From NCBI GenBank assembly GCA_041395745.1, contig JAWKZV010000002.1, positions 186,001 to 250,000 of the forward strand: a DNA stretch of 64,000 nucleotides, in the 5' to 3' direction. Below are positions 1 through 9,019 of the stretch, piece by piece. How positions within the stretch are numbered: position 1 is the stretch's first letter; each line of letters begins with the position of its first letter. A model generated the notes under the pieces. The model saw nothing but the letters and a program-made list of their open reading frames with translations, was not told the origin of the DNA and ran no database searches. Source of the stretch: Porticoccus sp041395745. GTDB lineage: Bacteria > Pseudomonadota > Gammaproteobacteria > Pseudomonadales > Porticoccaceae. The position numbers were made by a program, and so were the translations under genes.

Positions 1-769
1 GCAGAAACTCCAGCTTCTCCTCGTCTTCCAGTTCGGCGATTTCCGACTCCAGTTTGTTGCAGATGGGCACGACTACTGCGTCCTCTTCAGCGGCAATGGC
101 GCGAACCTGTTCCAGGTAAGGGTTGTCCTCAAAGCCGTTCTCATCGACGTTGGCGATATACATGGTCGGCTTCAGGGTTAGCAGGTTGAGGGAGCGAATG
201 GTCTTCAGCTCATCCCTGTCCAGTCCCAGCGAGCGCAACGGCTTGGCCTCGTTGAGGTGGGGCATGATCTTTTCCAGTACTTCCTTCAGGGCGATAGCGT
301 CCTTGTCCTGCCCCTTGGCGGCCTTGCTGGCGCGCAGTAGAGTTTTTTCCACGGTTTCCAGGTCGGCCAGCGCCAATTCGGTGTTGATGACATCGATGTC
401 ACTGCCTGGGTTGATTTTGCCTTCCACGTGTATCACGTTGTCGTCGTCAAAGCAGCGCACTACGTGGGCGATAGCATCGGTCTCGCGGATGTTGGCCAGA
501 AACTGGTTGCCCAGTCCTTCACCCTTGGATGCCCCGGCTACTAGGCCGGCGATGTCCACAAATTCCATGGTGGTGGGGATGATGCGCTCCGGCTTAACGA
601 TTTCCGCCAGTTTGTCCTGACGGGGGTCGGGAATCGGCACGATACCGGTGTTGGGTTCGATGGTGCAGAAGGGGAAGTTGGCCGCATCGATGCCCGCCTG
701 GGTCAGCGCATTGAACAGGGTGGATTTGCCCACATTGGGAAGGCCGACGATACCGCAGTTAAAACCCAT
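1..769 (-). CDS. ychF: Ribosome-binding ATPase YchF, 3' end cut by window edge
   Basis: Obg-family P-loop ATPase YchF, which binds ribosomes and hydrolyses ATP in preference to GTP. The first about 256 of an expected roughly 363 residues are present; the C-terminal TGS domain lies outside the window. It starts MGFNCGIVGLPNVGKSTLF, giving the Walker A loop (GLPNVGKST). The switch/G3 region reads DIAGLVAGASKGEGLG. The family's NKLE-type motif is visible as ICNKLESE near residue 240 in place of a G-protein NKxD, consistent with ATP specificity. It is the last gene of a minus-strand rplY-pth-ychF run, 37 bases after pth, an arrangement conserved in many gammaproteobacteria. Identification is secure; only truncation limits it. 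Confidence 0.96.
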   Translation of the reverse strand, partial: MGFNCGIVGLPNVGKSTLFNALTQAGIDAANFPFCTIEPNTGIVPIPDPRQDKLAEIVKPERIIPTTMEFVDIAGLVAGASKGEGLGNQFLANIRETDAIAHVVRCFDDDNVIHVEGKINPGSDIDVINTELALADLETVEKTLLRASKAAKGQDKDAIALKEVLEKIMPHLNEAKPLRSLGLDRDELKTIRSLNLLTLKPTMYIANVDENGFEDNPYLEQVRAIAAEEDAVVVPICNKLESEIAELEDEEKLEFL

Positions 770-806
770 AAATATAATTCCCGAATACTGTGTTCTTTGG
801 CGGGGG

Positions 807-1391
807 CTACCCGTTGGTGTGCAGTGCTTTCATGGCGTTGTTCCAGCGCCCGGCAACTGCGTCCCCGATTGTCTCAATAGCGTTATCAATGCTGTGATCA
901 ATCAGCAGTTGCTCGTCAGCCGGCGCGCGTCGCAGTACATAATTGACCACTTCGCTGGCGTGACCGGGGTGGCCGATACCCAGTCGCAGGCGGGCAAAAT
1001 CGCGATTGTTGCCCAGTGCCTGAATGGTATCCCTGAGACCATTGTGGCCGCCGTGTCCTCCACCCAGTTTGAGGCGTGCAATGCCGGGGCTGAGGTCGAG
1101 TTCATCGTGGGCCACCAGGATGGCCTGGGCCGGAATCCGGTAAAATCCCGCCATGGCAGCAATTGCCTTGCCACTGCGGTTCATGAAGGTGTCAGGGATC
1201 AGCAGCCAGACAGGGCGGCCATCAATGATAGCCTTGGCGGTGGTGCCGAAGAACTTGCTTTCCGGTTTCAACTCGGCGTTGAAGCGGCATGCCAACGCCG
1301 CAACGAAATCGGCCCCGGCATTGTGACGGGTTCGGTCATATTGTGGGCCGGGATTTCCCAACCCCACAATAAGCTGAACGGGCGTGTCCAA
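807..1391 (-). CDS. pth: Peptidyl-tRNA hydrolase
   Basis: Cytosolic esterase that cleaves the peptide-tRNA ester of drop-off products and recycles tRNA. The 194-residue length is normal for bacterial Pth. The N-terminus carries the family signature IVGLGNPGPQYDRTRHNAG; the His of RHNAG is the catalytic residue. Further family blocks are NRSGKA (tRNA-contacting Asn), HDELDL and GGHGGHNGLRD. It lies between rplY and ychF on the same strand with short gaps (45 and 37 bases), so a shared transcript is likely. All expected catalytic positions are present. Confidence 0.97.
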   Translation of the reverse strand: MDTPVQLIVGLGNPGPQYDRTRHNAGADFVAALACRFNAELKPESKFFGTTAKAIIDGRPVWLLIPDTFMNRSGKAIAAMAGFYRIPAQAILVAHDELDLSPGIARLKLGGGHGGHNGLRDTIQALGNNRDFARLRLGIGHPGHASEVVNYVLRRAPADEQLLIDHSIDNAIETIGDAVAGRWNNAMKALHTNG

Positions 1392-1436
1392 TGTCGGGGC
1401 CTTTCGGTGTCAATAAAGACGACCAGCGGCGCGCAG

Positions 1437-2063
1437 TTACTCTGCGGCTGCCTCTCCCTCGCCTTCAGCGGCATCGCCACCCTTCGGCTTGTGCACGGTG
1501 AAGACCGGCAGGTCGTGGTCTTCGCCATGGCTCAGGGAAACGCTCTCAACACCGGCCGGCAGTTTGATGTCGGAGATGTGCAGAACTTCGCCAGCCTGTA
1601 CAGCGGATACGTCGATTTCGATGTATTCGGGCAGGTCTGCCGGCAGGCAGCTGACGTCCAGGTCGGTCATGTTGTGGAACACGTGGCCGCCGCCCACTTT
1701 AACGCCCGCGCAGATTTCTTCATTGATGAAGTGCAGAGGCACCTTGGTGTGCAGCTTGTGGGTTTTGCTCACGCGCAGGAAGTCAGCGTGAAGGATCACC
1801 GGCCTGGAGGGGTGGCGTTGCAGGTCTTTCAGGATCACGTCTTGAGTGGCGCCATCAACTGTCAGGGTGATGATGTGAGAGTAAAACGCTTCATTCTGCA
1901 GTGCGTGTTCCAGCTCGTTGTGAACGACGCTGATGTTTTGCGGTGCCTGTTCGCCACCGTAAATGATGGCGGGTACCAAGTTGGCCTCACGACGCAGGCG
2001 GCGGCTCGCACCTTTCCCCATGTCGTTGCGGGCCACGGCATTCAATTGAAAATCATTGGACAT
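1437..2063 (-). CDS. rplY: Large ribosomal subunit protein bL25, long (Ctc/TL5) form
   Basis: 5S rRNA-binding protein bL25. At 208 residues it is the long two-domain form (N-terminal 5S-binding beta-barrel plus C-terminal TL5-type domain), not the about 95-residue form of E. coli. The N-terminus LNAVARNDMGKGASRRLRR is the typical start of the family, followed by VPAIIYGG. The C-terminus is acidic and Ala/Glu-rich (about the last 15 residues), common in this form. It begins the rplY-pth-ychF run, downstream of prs and its candidate terminator. No unusual feature otherwise. Confidence 0.96.
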   Translation of the reverse strand: MSNDFQLNAVARNDMGKGASRRLRREANLVPAIIYGGEQAPQNISVVHNELEHALQNEAFYSHIITLTVDGATQDVILKDLQRHPSRPVILHADFLRVSKTHKLHTKVPLHFINEEICAGVKVGGGHVFHNMTDLDVSCLPADLPEYIEIDVSAVQAGEVLHISDIKLPAGVESVSLSHGEDHDLPVFTVHKPKGGDAAEGEGEAAAE

Positions 2064-2121
2064 TGCCTTGACTCCTGATTGTGTTCCCGCAGGATCCGCG
2101 ACCAGAATCTCTGCAGGGTTG

Positions 2122-2138
2122 AAAAAGCCCTCGCGGGC
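2122..2138 (-). terminator. Candidate intrinsic terminator after prs
   Basis: On the minus strand a 4-bp GCCC/GGGC stem with a GCGA (GNRA-type) loop is followed at once by five T. It lies about 23 bases past the prs stop and before rplY. The stem is short, so termination may be partial, which would let prs transcripts run into rplY. Confidence 0.5.
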
Positions 2139-2160
2139 GGTTTAGTAAACCAGCGCCTGG

Positions 2161-3102
2161 TCAGTCAAACATGGCGCTGATGGATTCCTCATTGCTGACC
2201 CGGCGCATGGCTTCAGCCAGCATCGGCGCCAGACTCAATGCGCGAATTTTCGAGCATTTGCGGGCTGCATCGCTGAGCGGAATGCTGTTGGTAACCACCA
2301 GAGTATCCAGCGAAGAGTTCTCGATATTCTCAATGGCCTTGCCGGACAGTACCGGGTGGGTACAGCAGGCCACTACGCGTTTGGCGCCGTGGTCTTTCAG
2401 TGCATCGGCGGCCTTGCACAGGGTGCCGGCGGTGTCGACGATGTCGTCAACCAGCAGGCAGGTGCGACCTTCCACTTCACCGATGATGTTCATTACTTGG
2501 GCCTGGTTGGCCTCCGGGCGGCGCTTGTCGATGATGGCCAGGTCAGTGTTCAACTGTTTGGCCATGGCCCGTGCGCGCACCACGCCGCCGATATCCGGGG
2601 ATACCACGGTCAGGTCCTCGTAGCTCTGGCGTTCTACATCGGCCAGCAGCACTGGCAGGCCGTAGACGTTGTCCACTGCGCAGTCGAAGAAGCCCTGGAT
2701 CTGTTCGGCGTGCAGGTCCACAGTCATCACCCGGTCGACGCCGACATTGGTCAGCATGTCCGCCACTACCTTGGCACTGATCGGTACGCGAATGGAGCGC
2801 ACCCGGCGATCCTGGCGAGCGTAGCCGAAGTAGGGCAGTACGGCAGTGATACGTCCCGCGGAAGAACGACGCAGGGCGTCGATGATGAGCATCAGCTCCA
2901 TCAGATTCTTGTGGGTGGGGACGCAGGTGGGTTGCACTACGAAGACGTCGCGACCGCGCACGTTTTCGCGAACTTCGACATTGATTTCGCCATCAGAAAA
3001 CTGGGACACCAGCGCGTTGCCCAGATTGAGACTGAGATAGCGGGCGATTTCGTTTGCCAGCTCCGGGTTGGCGTTCCCGGAGAAAACCATCATATTAGCC
3101 AC
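2161..3102 (-). CDS. prs: Ribose-phosphate pyrophosphokinase (PRPP synthetase)
   Basis: Makes 5-phosphoribosyl-1-pyrophosphate from ribose-5-phosphate and ATP for nucleotide, His, Trp and NAD synthesis. The 313-residue length matches class I enzymes. Visible landmarks: the FSDGEI motif near residue 36, FGYARQDRR in the ATP/flexible loop region, DLHAEQIQGFF, and the PRPP-binding loop LVDDIVDTAGT near residue 220. The start MANMMVFSGNANPELA matches family starts, although M4 is possible. It sits directly downstream of tRNA-Gln and ispE on the same strand, the classic lolB-ispE-prs gammaproteobacterial order. Confidence 0.98.
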   Translation of the reverse strand: MANMMVFSGNANPELANEIARYLSLNLGNALVSQFSDGEINVEVRENVRGRDVFVVQPTCVPTHKNLMELMLIIDALRRSSAGRITAVLPYFGYARQDRRVRSIRVPISAKVVADMLTNVGVDRVMTVDLHAEQIQGFFDCAVDNVYGLPVLLADVERQSYEDLTVVSPDIGGVVRARAMAKQLNTDLAIIDKRRPEANQAQVMNIIGEVEGRTCLLVDDIVDTAGTLCKAADALKDHGAKRVVACCTHPVLSGKAIENIENSSLDTLVVTNSIPLSDAARKCSKIRALSLAPMLAEAMRRVSNEESISAMFD

Positions 3103-3148
3103 GGCTTTTTCCTGATCGGGGTGTTGTTAAAGCCAACCCTGCAGAATA

Positions 3149-3224
3149 TGGCTGGGGTGGGAGGACTCGAACCTCCGAATGACGGGATCAAAACCCGTTG
3201 CCTTAGCCACTTGGCGACACCCCA
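3149..3224 (-). tRNA. tRNA-Gln (anticodon TTG)
   Basis: A 76-base cloverleaf read on the minus strand. A 7-bp acceptor stem (TGGGGTG with CACCCCA) is followed by a G discriminator and an encoded CCA end at 3149-3151. The anticodon stem-loop has TTG in the loop. The T arm carries GGTTCGAGTCC. It sits between ispE and prs, four bases past the ispE stop, the usual position for this tRNA in Pseudomonas-like genomes, and is probably cut from an ispE-prs transcript. Confidence 0.97.
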
Positions 3225-3228
3225 GTAA

Positions 3229-4068
3229 TCAGTAATCGGACGGTAGCTGCTCCAGCAGAGGGGACTGGTTTACCCCTTGAGCAACAAAACCCTGCCAGGG
3301 CGCCGGTAGCTGCTTCAGTACTGATTTGGCATCAGCTTCTGAAGCAAAGCGGGCAAAAAGGCAGGCTCCTGTTCCCGTCAGTCGAGCTTCGGCAAATTGA
3401 GCGAGCCAGAGGCGCGCTTCCTTCACCTTAGGGTACAGGGTTTCCACCACTGTTTGGCAGTCGTTTCTGCCACCCTGCTCGAGAAAGGCGCGTATTTTGA
3501 TCGGATGAGAGTTTCTTGTCAAACCCTCGTGGGCGAAAATTTTTGCTGTGGAAATCTCGACTCCCGGGGCCAAAACCAGATACCAGGCGGGGGGGATTTC
3601 CACGGCGGTGAGCTGTTCGCCGATGCCCTCTGCCCAGGCGCTGTGGCCGAAAACAAACACCGGCACATCCGCTCCCAGTTGTCGTCCCATGTCCATTAAT
3701 TGCCGACGGCTCAGTCCCTGCTCCCAGAGCGTGTTCAGTCCGACCAGGGCAGTAGCGGCATCGCTGCTGCCGCCGCCCAGTCCTCCGCCCATGGGCAGTC
3801 GCTTGTGCAACCTGATATCAGCTCCCAGCGTGCAACCGGTTTCCCTGCGCAGGAGTTCGGCCGCCCGGTAGATAAGGTTGTCTTCGGTGGAGACGCCTGC
3901 AATGGCCGGGGCGAGCCGGATTTCTCCATCCGCATTGATCGAGAAGTCCAGCTGGTCGCCGTAATCCAGCAGCTGAAACAGGGTTTGCAGGTTGTGGTAA
4001 CCGTCCGGGCGCCGCCCGGTAATGTGCAGGAACAGGTTGAGTTTGGCCGGGGCCGCCAGGGACAGCAT
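3229..4068 (-). CDS. ispE: 4-diphosphocytidyl-2-C-methyl-D-erythritol kinase
   Basis: GHMP-superfamily kinase of the MEP isoprenoid pathway; it phosphorylates CDP-methylerythritol at the 2-hydroxyl. The protein is 279 residues, normal for IspE. The start LSLAAPAKLNLFLHITGRRPDGYHNL carries the substrate-binding PAKLN and GRRxDGYH blocks (the conserved Lys and His). The ATP loop PMGGGLGGGSSDAATAL is intact near residue 93. The C-terminal glycine block LTGTGAC is present. The ATG overlaps the lolB stop by one base (TGATG), pointing to translational coupling. Confidence 0.97.
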   Translation of the reverse strand: MLSLAAPAKLNLFLHITGRRPDGYHNLQTLFQLLDYGDQLDFSINADGEIRLAPAIAGVSTEDNLIYRAAELLRRETGCTLGADIRLHKRLPMGGGLGGGSSDAATALVGLNTLWEQGLSRRQLMDMGRQLGADVPVFVFGHSAWAEGIGEQLTAVEIPPAWYLVLAPGVEISTAKIFAHEGLTRNSHPIKIRAFLEQGGRNDCQTVVETLYPKVKEARLWLAQFAEARLTGTGACLFARFASEADAKSVLKQLPAPWQGFVAQGVNQSPLLEQLPSDY

Positions 4069-4670
4069 CAGCGAACCACCGCGTCGGGCAGCCAGTTCTT
4101 GATCACCAGAGTGAAGCTGTATTCGCCGCTATTGCCGCGAATCCGTCCCGGCAAGACCCAGGCGCCCACTTGCTGGTATTGGGAAAACGTCAGTTGCCAG
4201 TTTGCCTGGTCAAGGGTTGCCAGGGTGCCATCGCTGTTGTGGCTGCTGGCATCCAGCGGGGCATTGGGTGCGGGAATACCTTTTACCCAGTATTGCAGCT
4301 GATCAACTGGCCACTGCCAGCCGAACAGTTGCTCTGTCAAGGCCGCCGGGGATGGGGCGTAGATGGTTTCCCGATCACCGCGCTGCAATGCCGCGAAGCC
4401 GGCATCGCCGCTGATTTGGGTGGCTCCCGCGCCAAAAGGGCCGTGCAGTTGCAGTTCAAAAGCAACGCCGGACTGCTGCCAGTTTACCCAGGCACTGCCG
4501 CCGTCGCGGCTGTCCCGATAACCGAGTTTTCCCTCCATACTCCAGATTGAGAGCTGCTCCAGCTGTTGCTGGTGCTGTTCCCAGTCTGTTATGGCGGGAC
4601 CGGGTTGCGGACTGTGTACGGAGCAGGCTTCCAGCAGGAGTACTGCGAACATCAGGGCGAGCAGACGCAT
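4068..4670 (-). CDS. lolB: Outer-membrane lipoprotein insertase LolB
   Basis: LolB receives lipoproteins from LolA in the periplasm and inserts them into the outer membrane. The 200-residue protein starts with a lipoprotein signal whose lipobox ends at LLEAC, putting the acylated Cys at residue 16, followed by Ser and Val, so no Asp+2 inner-membrane retention. The body shows the LolB pattern: an early WSMEGKLGYR strand, then WVNWQQSG, LHGPFGAG and later YWVKGIPAP. It lies four bases after the TPR lipoprotein gene and overlaps ispE, so all three are likely in one operon. Confidence 0.93.
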   Translation of the reverse strand: MRLLALMFAVLLLEACSVHSPQPGPAITDWEQHQQQLEQLSIWSMEGKLGYRDSRDGGSAWVNWQQSGVAFELQLHGPFGAGATQISGDAGFAALQRGDRETIYAPSPAALTEQLFGWQWPVDQLQYWVKGIPAPNAPLDASSHNSDGTLATLDQANWQLTFSQYQQVGAWVLPGRIRGNSGEYSFTLVIKNWLPDAVVR

Positions 4671-4673
4671 GGG

Positions 4674-6422
4674 TTAGTTTGCCTGGAGGCGCTTCATGGT
4701 TTGCAGAATGAGATCGTTTTCCGGGTCCTGGTCAAGAATTGCCTGCCACACCTCGCGGGCTTCATCCCGTTGTCCGTTTACCCACAGGGCTTCGCCCAGA
4801 TGGGCGGCAATTTCCGGTTCGGGCAACTTGGCCATGGCCTCACGCAGGTGGCGGATGGCCGCCTCGTAGTCTCCCAGCTGGAACAGTACCCAGCCGAGAC
4901 TGTCGATAATGGCGGGGTCTCCCGGGTTGAGTTCCAGGGCCCGGAGAATCAGTTGGTAGGCTTCCTCGTAACGATCCGTGTGCACGGTGAGGGTGTAACC
5001 CAGGGCGTTGAGGGCCAGTGAGTTGTTGGCATCGCGGTCGAGGATGGCCCTCAGGTCCTGTTCGGAACTGGCAAAATCATTTTGCTGCTCGCTGAGCATG
5101 GAGCGGCTGTAGAGCAGGGCGGCGTTGTCGGGAAACAGGTCCAGAGCCTCGCTGAGCAGCCGGTGGGCATCGCTCAATTGCTGGTATTCCACCAGCAATT
5201 CCGATTCTATCTGGTAGAGGGACGCCGAGAAGAAGGGGTAGTCCAGGCGCAGCTTGCTCAGGTAGAGCTGGGCGCTGTCCAGTTGCCCGTGGCTGGCCAT
5301 GAATTTGCCCAGCTTGACTACGGCGGGCAGGAACTTGGGGCCATTGCGAACCTGGCGGTAGTGCAGCAGTATGCCTTCTTCATCCCCTTCCTTTTCGGCG
5401 ATCAGTCCCAGTTCAAAGTGGGCTGAGGATGAGGTGTTGGGGTTGCGACTCAGCTCGTTGAACAGTTGCTTGGCTTCTTCATCGCGGTTGAGGCCTTTGC
5501 ACACCAGGGCAAGGGTGTAGGCCAGCTCGGCGTCCCTGGGGTACTGTTCCATCAGGATGGTGAGTTGATGGTAGGCGCTTTCGAGGTCATCTTCAGCCAG
5601 AAACCGGGCGTACTGCATCCGCAGCCGTTTGCTGTCGGCAATATCTTCAAGGGCAACACCGAGGAAGTCGGTGGCTTCTTTCTTCTGGCCCAGCTGGTGC
5701 AACAGTTGGGCCTTCAACATGATGGCGCTTTCTTTTTTCGGGGACTGCTCCAGCAGGGTTTCTACGGCGGACAGGGATTGGGCTAGCTCCCCCTGTTGGC
5801 GCATCAACATGGCACGGGTAAGCATGGCGGCGCCGTTGCCGGGATAGCGCTCCAGCAGCGCCGGATATTCGGCGAGCAACTCCTGGCGCTGAGCCGGGGT
5901 GGCGGCCCCGGCAGTCACCGCCAGGCTCATGATGGGCTCTTGGTCTCCCTTTCTGAGGGCGTATTCAGCATGTTCGAGCGCTTCCACCAGTCGGCCCTCG
6001 CGGCCCAGCGCCAGCGCCGCTACGCTGCGGGCATCCAGATTTTCAGGTTCGATGCCAGTCCACAGTAGTGCCATTTCCAGTAACGCCGGACGGTTTTCTG
6101 TATAGGCGGCAATGCGGGTGGCGCGGGCAACAATGCCCGGGTCCCGGGTGGCTCTTGCCTGAACCAGGTAATTGTTCAGTGCCAGGTTCAGGTTGTTTTC
6201 CATGCCCGCCAGTTCGGCGACCATCAGATCGTAGAGGGTGTCCGCGGGAAACGGGCGCACCGGGTAATCCGGGGGCTGTTCCGGCGTTATCTGGCTTGAG
6301 GCCTGTCCGGCGGTGGGTTCAACCCCATCGTACGCTTCTTCAGATTGGGGTTGCTGGGCACATCCATGGAGCAATGCGGCACATAACACGAAAACGGGTA
6401 GTGCGGAGCGGGCAGTCTTCAT
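4674..6422 (-). CDS. TPR-repeat lipoprotein
   Basis: A 582-residue protein with a lipoprotein signal peptide (lipobox LLHGC, Cys21) followed by an acidic linker and then tetratricopeptide repeats over most of its length; the clearest are near the C-terminus (NALGYTLTVHTDRYEEAYQL and IIDSLGWVLFQLGDYEAAIR). I prefer the ATG at 6422 because the extension to 6470 places 16 polar residues before the signal peptide. Homologues occupy this position next to lolB in Pseudomonas-like genomes. Its partner is unknown; TPR lipoproteins usually scaffold envelope complexes. The link to LolB is by neighbourhood only. Confidence 0.85.
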   Translation of the reverse strand: MKTARSALPVFVLCAALLHGCAQQPQSEEAYDGVEPTAGQASSQITPEQPPDYPVRPFPADTLYDLMVAELAGMENNLNLALNNYLVQARATRDPGIVARATRIAAYTENRPALLEMALLWTGIEPENLDARSVAALALGREGRLVEALEHAEYALRKGDQEPIMSLAVTAGAATPAQRQELLAEYPALLERYPGNGAAMLTRAMLMRQQGELAQSLSAVETLLEQSPKKESAIMLKAQLLHQLGQKKEATDFLGVALEDIADSKRLRMQYARFLAEDDLESAYHQLTILMEQYPRDAELAYTLALVCKGLNRDEEAKQLFNELSRNPNTSSSAHFELGLIAEKEGDEEGILLHYRQVRNGPKFLPAVVKLGKFMASHGQLDSAQLYLSKLRLDYPFFSASLYQIESELLVEYQQLSDAHRLLSEALDLFPDNAALLYSRSMLSEQQNDFASSEQDLRAILDRDANNSLALNALGYTLTVHTDRYEEAYQLILRALELNPGDPAIIDSLGWVLFQLGDYEAAIRHLREAMAKLPEPEIAAHLGEALWVNGQRDEAREVWQAILDQDPENDLILQTMKRLQAN

Positions 6423-6496
6423 ACAGCGGATGTCAGGTAGATGCTCTTTCAAGGTTGGATGCCGGGACAACGGATGGTGTTGGACCTGAGTGAATA

Positions 6497-6502
6497 ATTA
6501 TA
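6497..6502 (-). promoter_or_regulatory. TATAAT -10 element for the TPR-lolB-ispE operon
   Basis: A perfect TATAAT on the minus strand about 75 bases before the TPR lipoprotein start, in the 212-base divergent gap shared with hemA. No good -35 at 16-18 bases is visible, so this rests on the -10 alone. Confidence 0.35.
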
Positions 6503-6634
6503 GCTGGCCACATTGTAGCCAATATCTCTGACAATAAGGAAAGGACTTTATTGCGATGGAGGGCGTTTCGATAGCACTTGTCTTTGCCGATTCAGAATCG
6601 GACAATTGCCAGCTTACTGCCAAGCGCCGTTTTA

Positions 6635-7906
6635 ATGACCATTTTTGCCCTGGGAATCAACCACCGCACAGCCTCTCTCGACATTCGGGAGAGAGTGTCC
6701 TTTGCGCCGGAACAGACTGTGGAAGCCCTCCAGCAGATTGGTGAGGAGCTGTCCCTGGACGAGGTGGCAATCCTGTCCACCTGCAACCGCACAGAGATCT
6801 ATGGCAGCGGGGAACAGCCGGTCCGGGTGCTGGAATGGTTGTCACGGCAGCGCCATATTTCCCTGCCCCACCTGGAGCGCTGTCACTACCTGTATCAGGA
6901 CACCGATGCGGTGCGCCATGTCATGAAGGTAGCCTGCGGGCTGGACTCCATGGTGTTGGGTGAGCCGCAGATCCTCGGTCAGTTGAAGTCCTGTGTTGCC
7001 GTGGCTCGCGAAGCCGGCAAGATTTCCACCCGTCTCAACCAGCTGTTTCAGCAGGCATTCAACATTGCCAAGCGGGTGCGCACAGAAACCGCCATCGGCC
7101 AGAATCCTGTCTCAGTGGCCTATGCGGCGGTCAGCCTGTCCCAGCAGATCTTTTCCGACCTGCGGGATGTGAACGCGTTGCTGATCGGCGCCGGGGAAAC
7201 CATCGAACTGGTAGCCCGTCACCTGAAGGAGAAAGGGGTCAGGGATATCACCGTGGCCAACCGCACCCTCAGTCGCGCCCAGGATCTGGCCCAGCAGTTC
7301 GGCGCCCAGGCCATTCTGTTGTCGGAAATCCCCGAGTATCTGCCCCGGGCGGACATGGTGATTTCCTCCACGGCCAGTCAGCTGCCGATCCTCGGCAAGG
7401 GTGCGGTGGAGTCGGCGTTGAAGCTGCGCAAGCACAAACCGATTTTCATGGTGGACATCGCCGTACCCCGGGATATCGAACCGGAAGTTGCCCGGCTGCA
7501 GGATATCTACCTCTATACCGTGGACGACCTGCAGGAGGTGATTGAGGAAAACATCCGCTCCCGCCAGAGCGCCGCCAGCCAGGCGGAGCAGATCGTCGAG
7601 GAGGGTGTGAGCTGCTGGCAAAGCCAGTTGCGCGCCCTGGATGTGGTGGATACCATCCGCGCCTTCCGCAGCAGCGCGGAGGAAGTGCGCGACCAGGAGC
7701 TGGCCAGGGCTTTGAGCGCCCTGCGCACCGGACAGGATGCGGAGCTGGTATTGAAGAGCCTGGCGCGCAACCTGACCAATAAGCTGATGCACACCCCTAC
7801 TACCCGGCTCAAGCAAGCGGGAGAGCAGGGGCTCACGGATCACATTGATCTGGCCCACCATTTGTTTGGCTTGAAAAAACCTGGCAATGATGAGCCGGGT
7901 CCGTAG
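6635..7906 (+). CDS. hemA: Glutamyl-tRNA reductase
   Basis: First step of C5-pathway tetrapyrrole synthesis: reduces Glu-tRNA(Glu) to glutamate-1-semialdehyde with NADPH. The start is set at the ATG at 6635 (MTIFALGINHRTA), which matches family N-termini and puts the nucleophilic Cys of LSTCNRTEIY at residue 50, as in E. coli. An upstream TTG at 6578 would add 19 unsupported residues. Other blocks: CGLDSMVLGEPQILGQ, GAGETIELVARHL (NADPH-binding) and VDIAVPRDIEP. At 423 residues the length is normal. It heads a hemA-prfA-prmC operon. Confidence 0.97.
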   Translation: MTIFALGINHRTASLDIRERVSFAPEQTVEALQQIGEELSLDEVAILSTCNRTEIYGSGEQPVRVLEWLSRQRHISLPHLERCHYLYQDTDAVRHVMKVACGLDSMVLGEPQILGQLKSCVAVAREAGKISTRLNQLFQQAFNIAKRVRTETAIGQNPVSVAYAAVSLSQQIFSDLRDVNALLIGAGETIELVARHLKEKGVRDITVANRTLSRAQDLAQQFGAQAILLSEIPEYLPRADMVISSTASQLPILGKGAVESALKLRKHKPIFMVDIAVPRDIEPEVARLQDIYLYTVDDLQEVIEENIRSRQSAASQAEQIVEEGVSCWQSQLRALDVVDTIRAFRSSAEEVRDQELARALSALRTGQDAELVLKSLARNLTNKLMHTPTTRLKQAGEQGLTDHIDLAHHLFGLKKPGNDEPGP

Positions 7907-7934
7907 CTACCACTGACCATTCCACAGAGCATTG

Positions 7935-9017
7935 ATGAAAGCGTCCATTCTGGAAAAGTTGCAGCACCTGTCCGATCGCTATGAAGAAGTGGGGGCGCTG
8001 TTGAGTGATCCCGAGGTCATCGGTGAACAGAACCGTTTTCGGGACCTGTCCCGGGAGTATGCGGAGCTGGAGCCGGTGGTGAAAAGCTTCGGCGATTACC
8101 AGCGGGTAAAGGACAACATGGCCGAGGCCAGTCTGTTGCTCAAGGATGCCGACGCGGACCTGCGCGAAATGGCCCAGGAAGAGCTGAAGGAAAGCGAAGC
8201 GCGGCTGGATGAGCTGGAAGTCGACCTGCAAAAGTTGCTGCTGCCCAAGGACCCCAATGACGAGAAAAACGTCTTCCTGGAAATACGTGCAGGTACCGGC
8301 GGTGACGAGGCGGCGATTTTTTCCGGCGACCTGTTCCGCATGTACAGCAAGTACGCCGAGCAGCAGCGCTGGAAAGTGGAAGTGATCAGCGAGAGTCCCG
8401 GCGAGCACGGCGGCTACAAGGAAATCATCAGCCGTATCGTCGGCCAGGGGGTGTACTCGAAGCTGAAATTCGAGTCCGGCGCACACCGGGTACAGCGGGT
8501 GCCTGAGACCGAATCCCAGGGGCGCATCCATACTTCCGCCTGTACCGTGGCGGTGATGGCCGAGGCGGACGAGCTGGAAGATATCGATATCAACAAGAAT
8601 GACCTGCGCGTCGACACCTTCCGCGCTTCCGGCGCCGGCGGTCAGCACGTCAACAAGACCGATTCAGCGATTCGCCTCACCCATATTCCCACAGGTATCG
8701 TGGTGGAGTGCCAGGACGAACGCTCCCAGCACAAGAACCGCTCCAAGGCCATGTCGCTGTTGGCGGCAAAGCTGAAAAGTGCCCAGGAGGAGAGCGCCGC
8801 CAAGTCCATCGCTGAAGAGCGTCGCCTGTTGGTGGGCAGTGGCGATCGTTCGGAGCGCATTCGCACCTACAACTATCCCCAGGGGCGGGTCACTGACCAC
8901 CGCATCAACCTGACGATTTACCACCTGGATGAAGTGATGGAGGGTGAACTGGACGAAGTGATCCAGCCCCTGATTAACGAGTACCAGGCGGAGCAACTGG
9001 CCGCCCTGGCCGGGTAA
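7935..9017 (+). CDS. prfA: Peptide chain release factor 1
   Basis: Reads UAA and UAG in the ribosomal A site and triggers peptide release. The protein is 360 residues. The universal GGQ motif (GAGGQHVNKTDSA, Gln methylated by PrmC) lies near residue 236, and the RF1 codon-reading tripeptide PxT appears as PET in RVPETESQGRIHTSA. I use ATG 7935; a TTG directly before it gives a second Met in some calls. It is 28 bases after hemA and two bases before prmC, whose product modifies its GGQ, so co-expression makes sense. Confidence 0.98.
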   Translation: MKASILEKLQHLSDRYEEVGALLSDPEVIGEQNRFRDLSREYAELEPVVKSFGDYQRVKDNMAEASLLLKDADADLREMAQEELKESEARLDELEVDLQKLLLPKDPNDEKNVFLEIRAGTGGDEAAIFSGDLFRMYSKYAEQQRWKVEVISESPGEHGGYKEIISRIVGQGVYSKLKFESGAHRVQRVPETESQGRIHTSACTVAVMAEADELEDIDINKNDLRVDTFRASGAGGQHVNKTDSAIRLTHIPTGIVVECQDERSQHKNRSKAMSLLAAKLKSAQEESAAKSIAEERRLLVGSGDRSERIRTYNYPQGRVTDHRINLTIYHLDEVMEGELDEVIQPLINEYQAEQLAALAG

Positions 9018-9019
9018 CC

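Noticed and set aside
648..2078. 476-codon plus-strand open frame across pth and rplY
   Set aside because: Antisense to two well-identified genes, with no family match; it arises from codon bias of the minus-strand genes.
2356..3228. 290-codon plus-strand open frame over prs and tRNA-Gln
   Set aside because: Mirror of prs and runs into a tRNA gene; no protein character.
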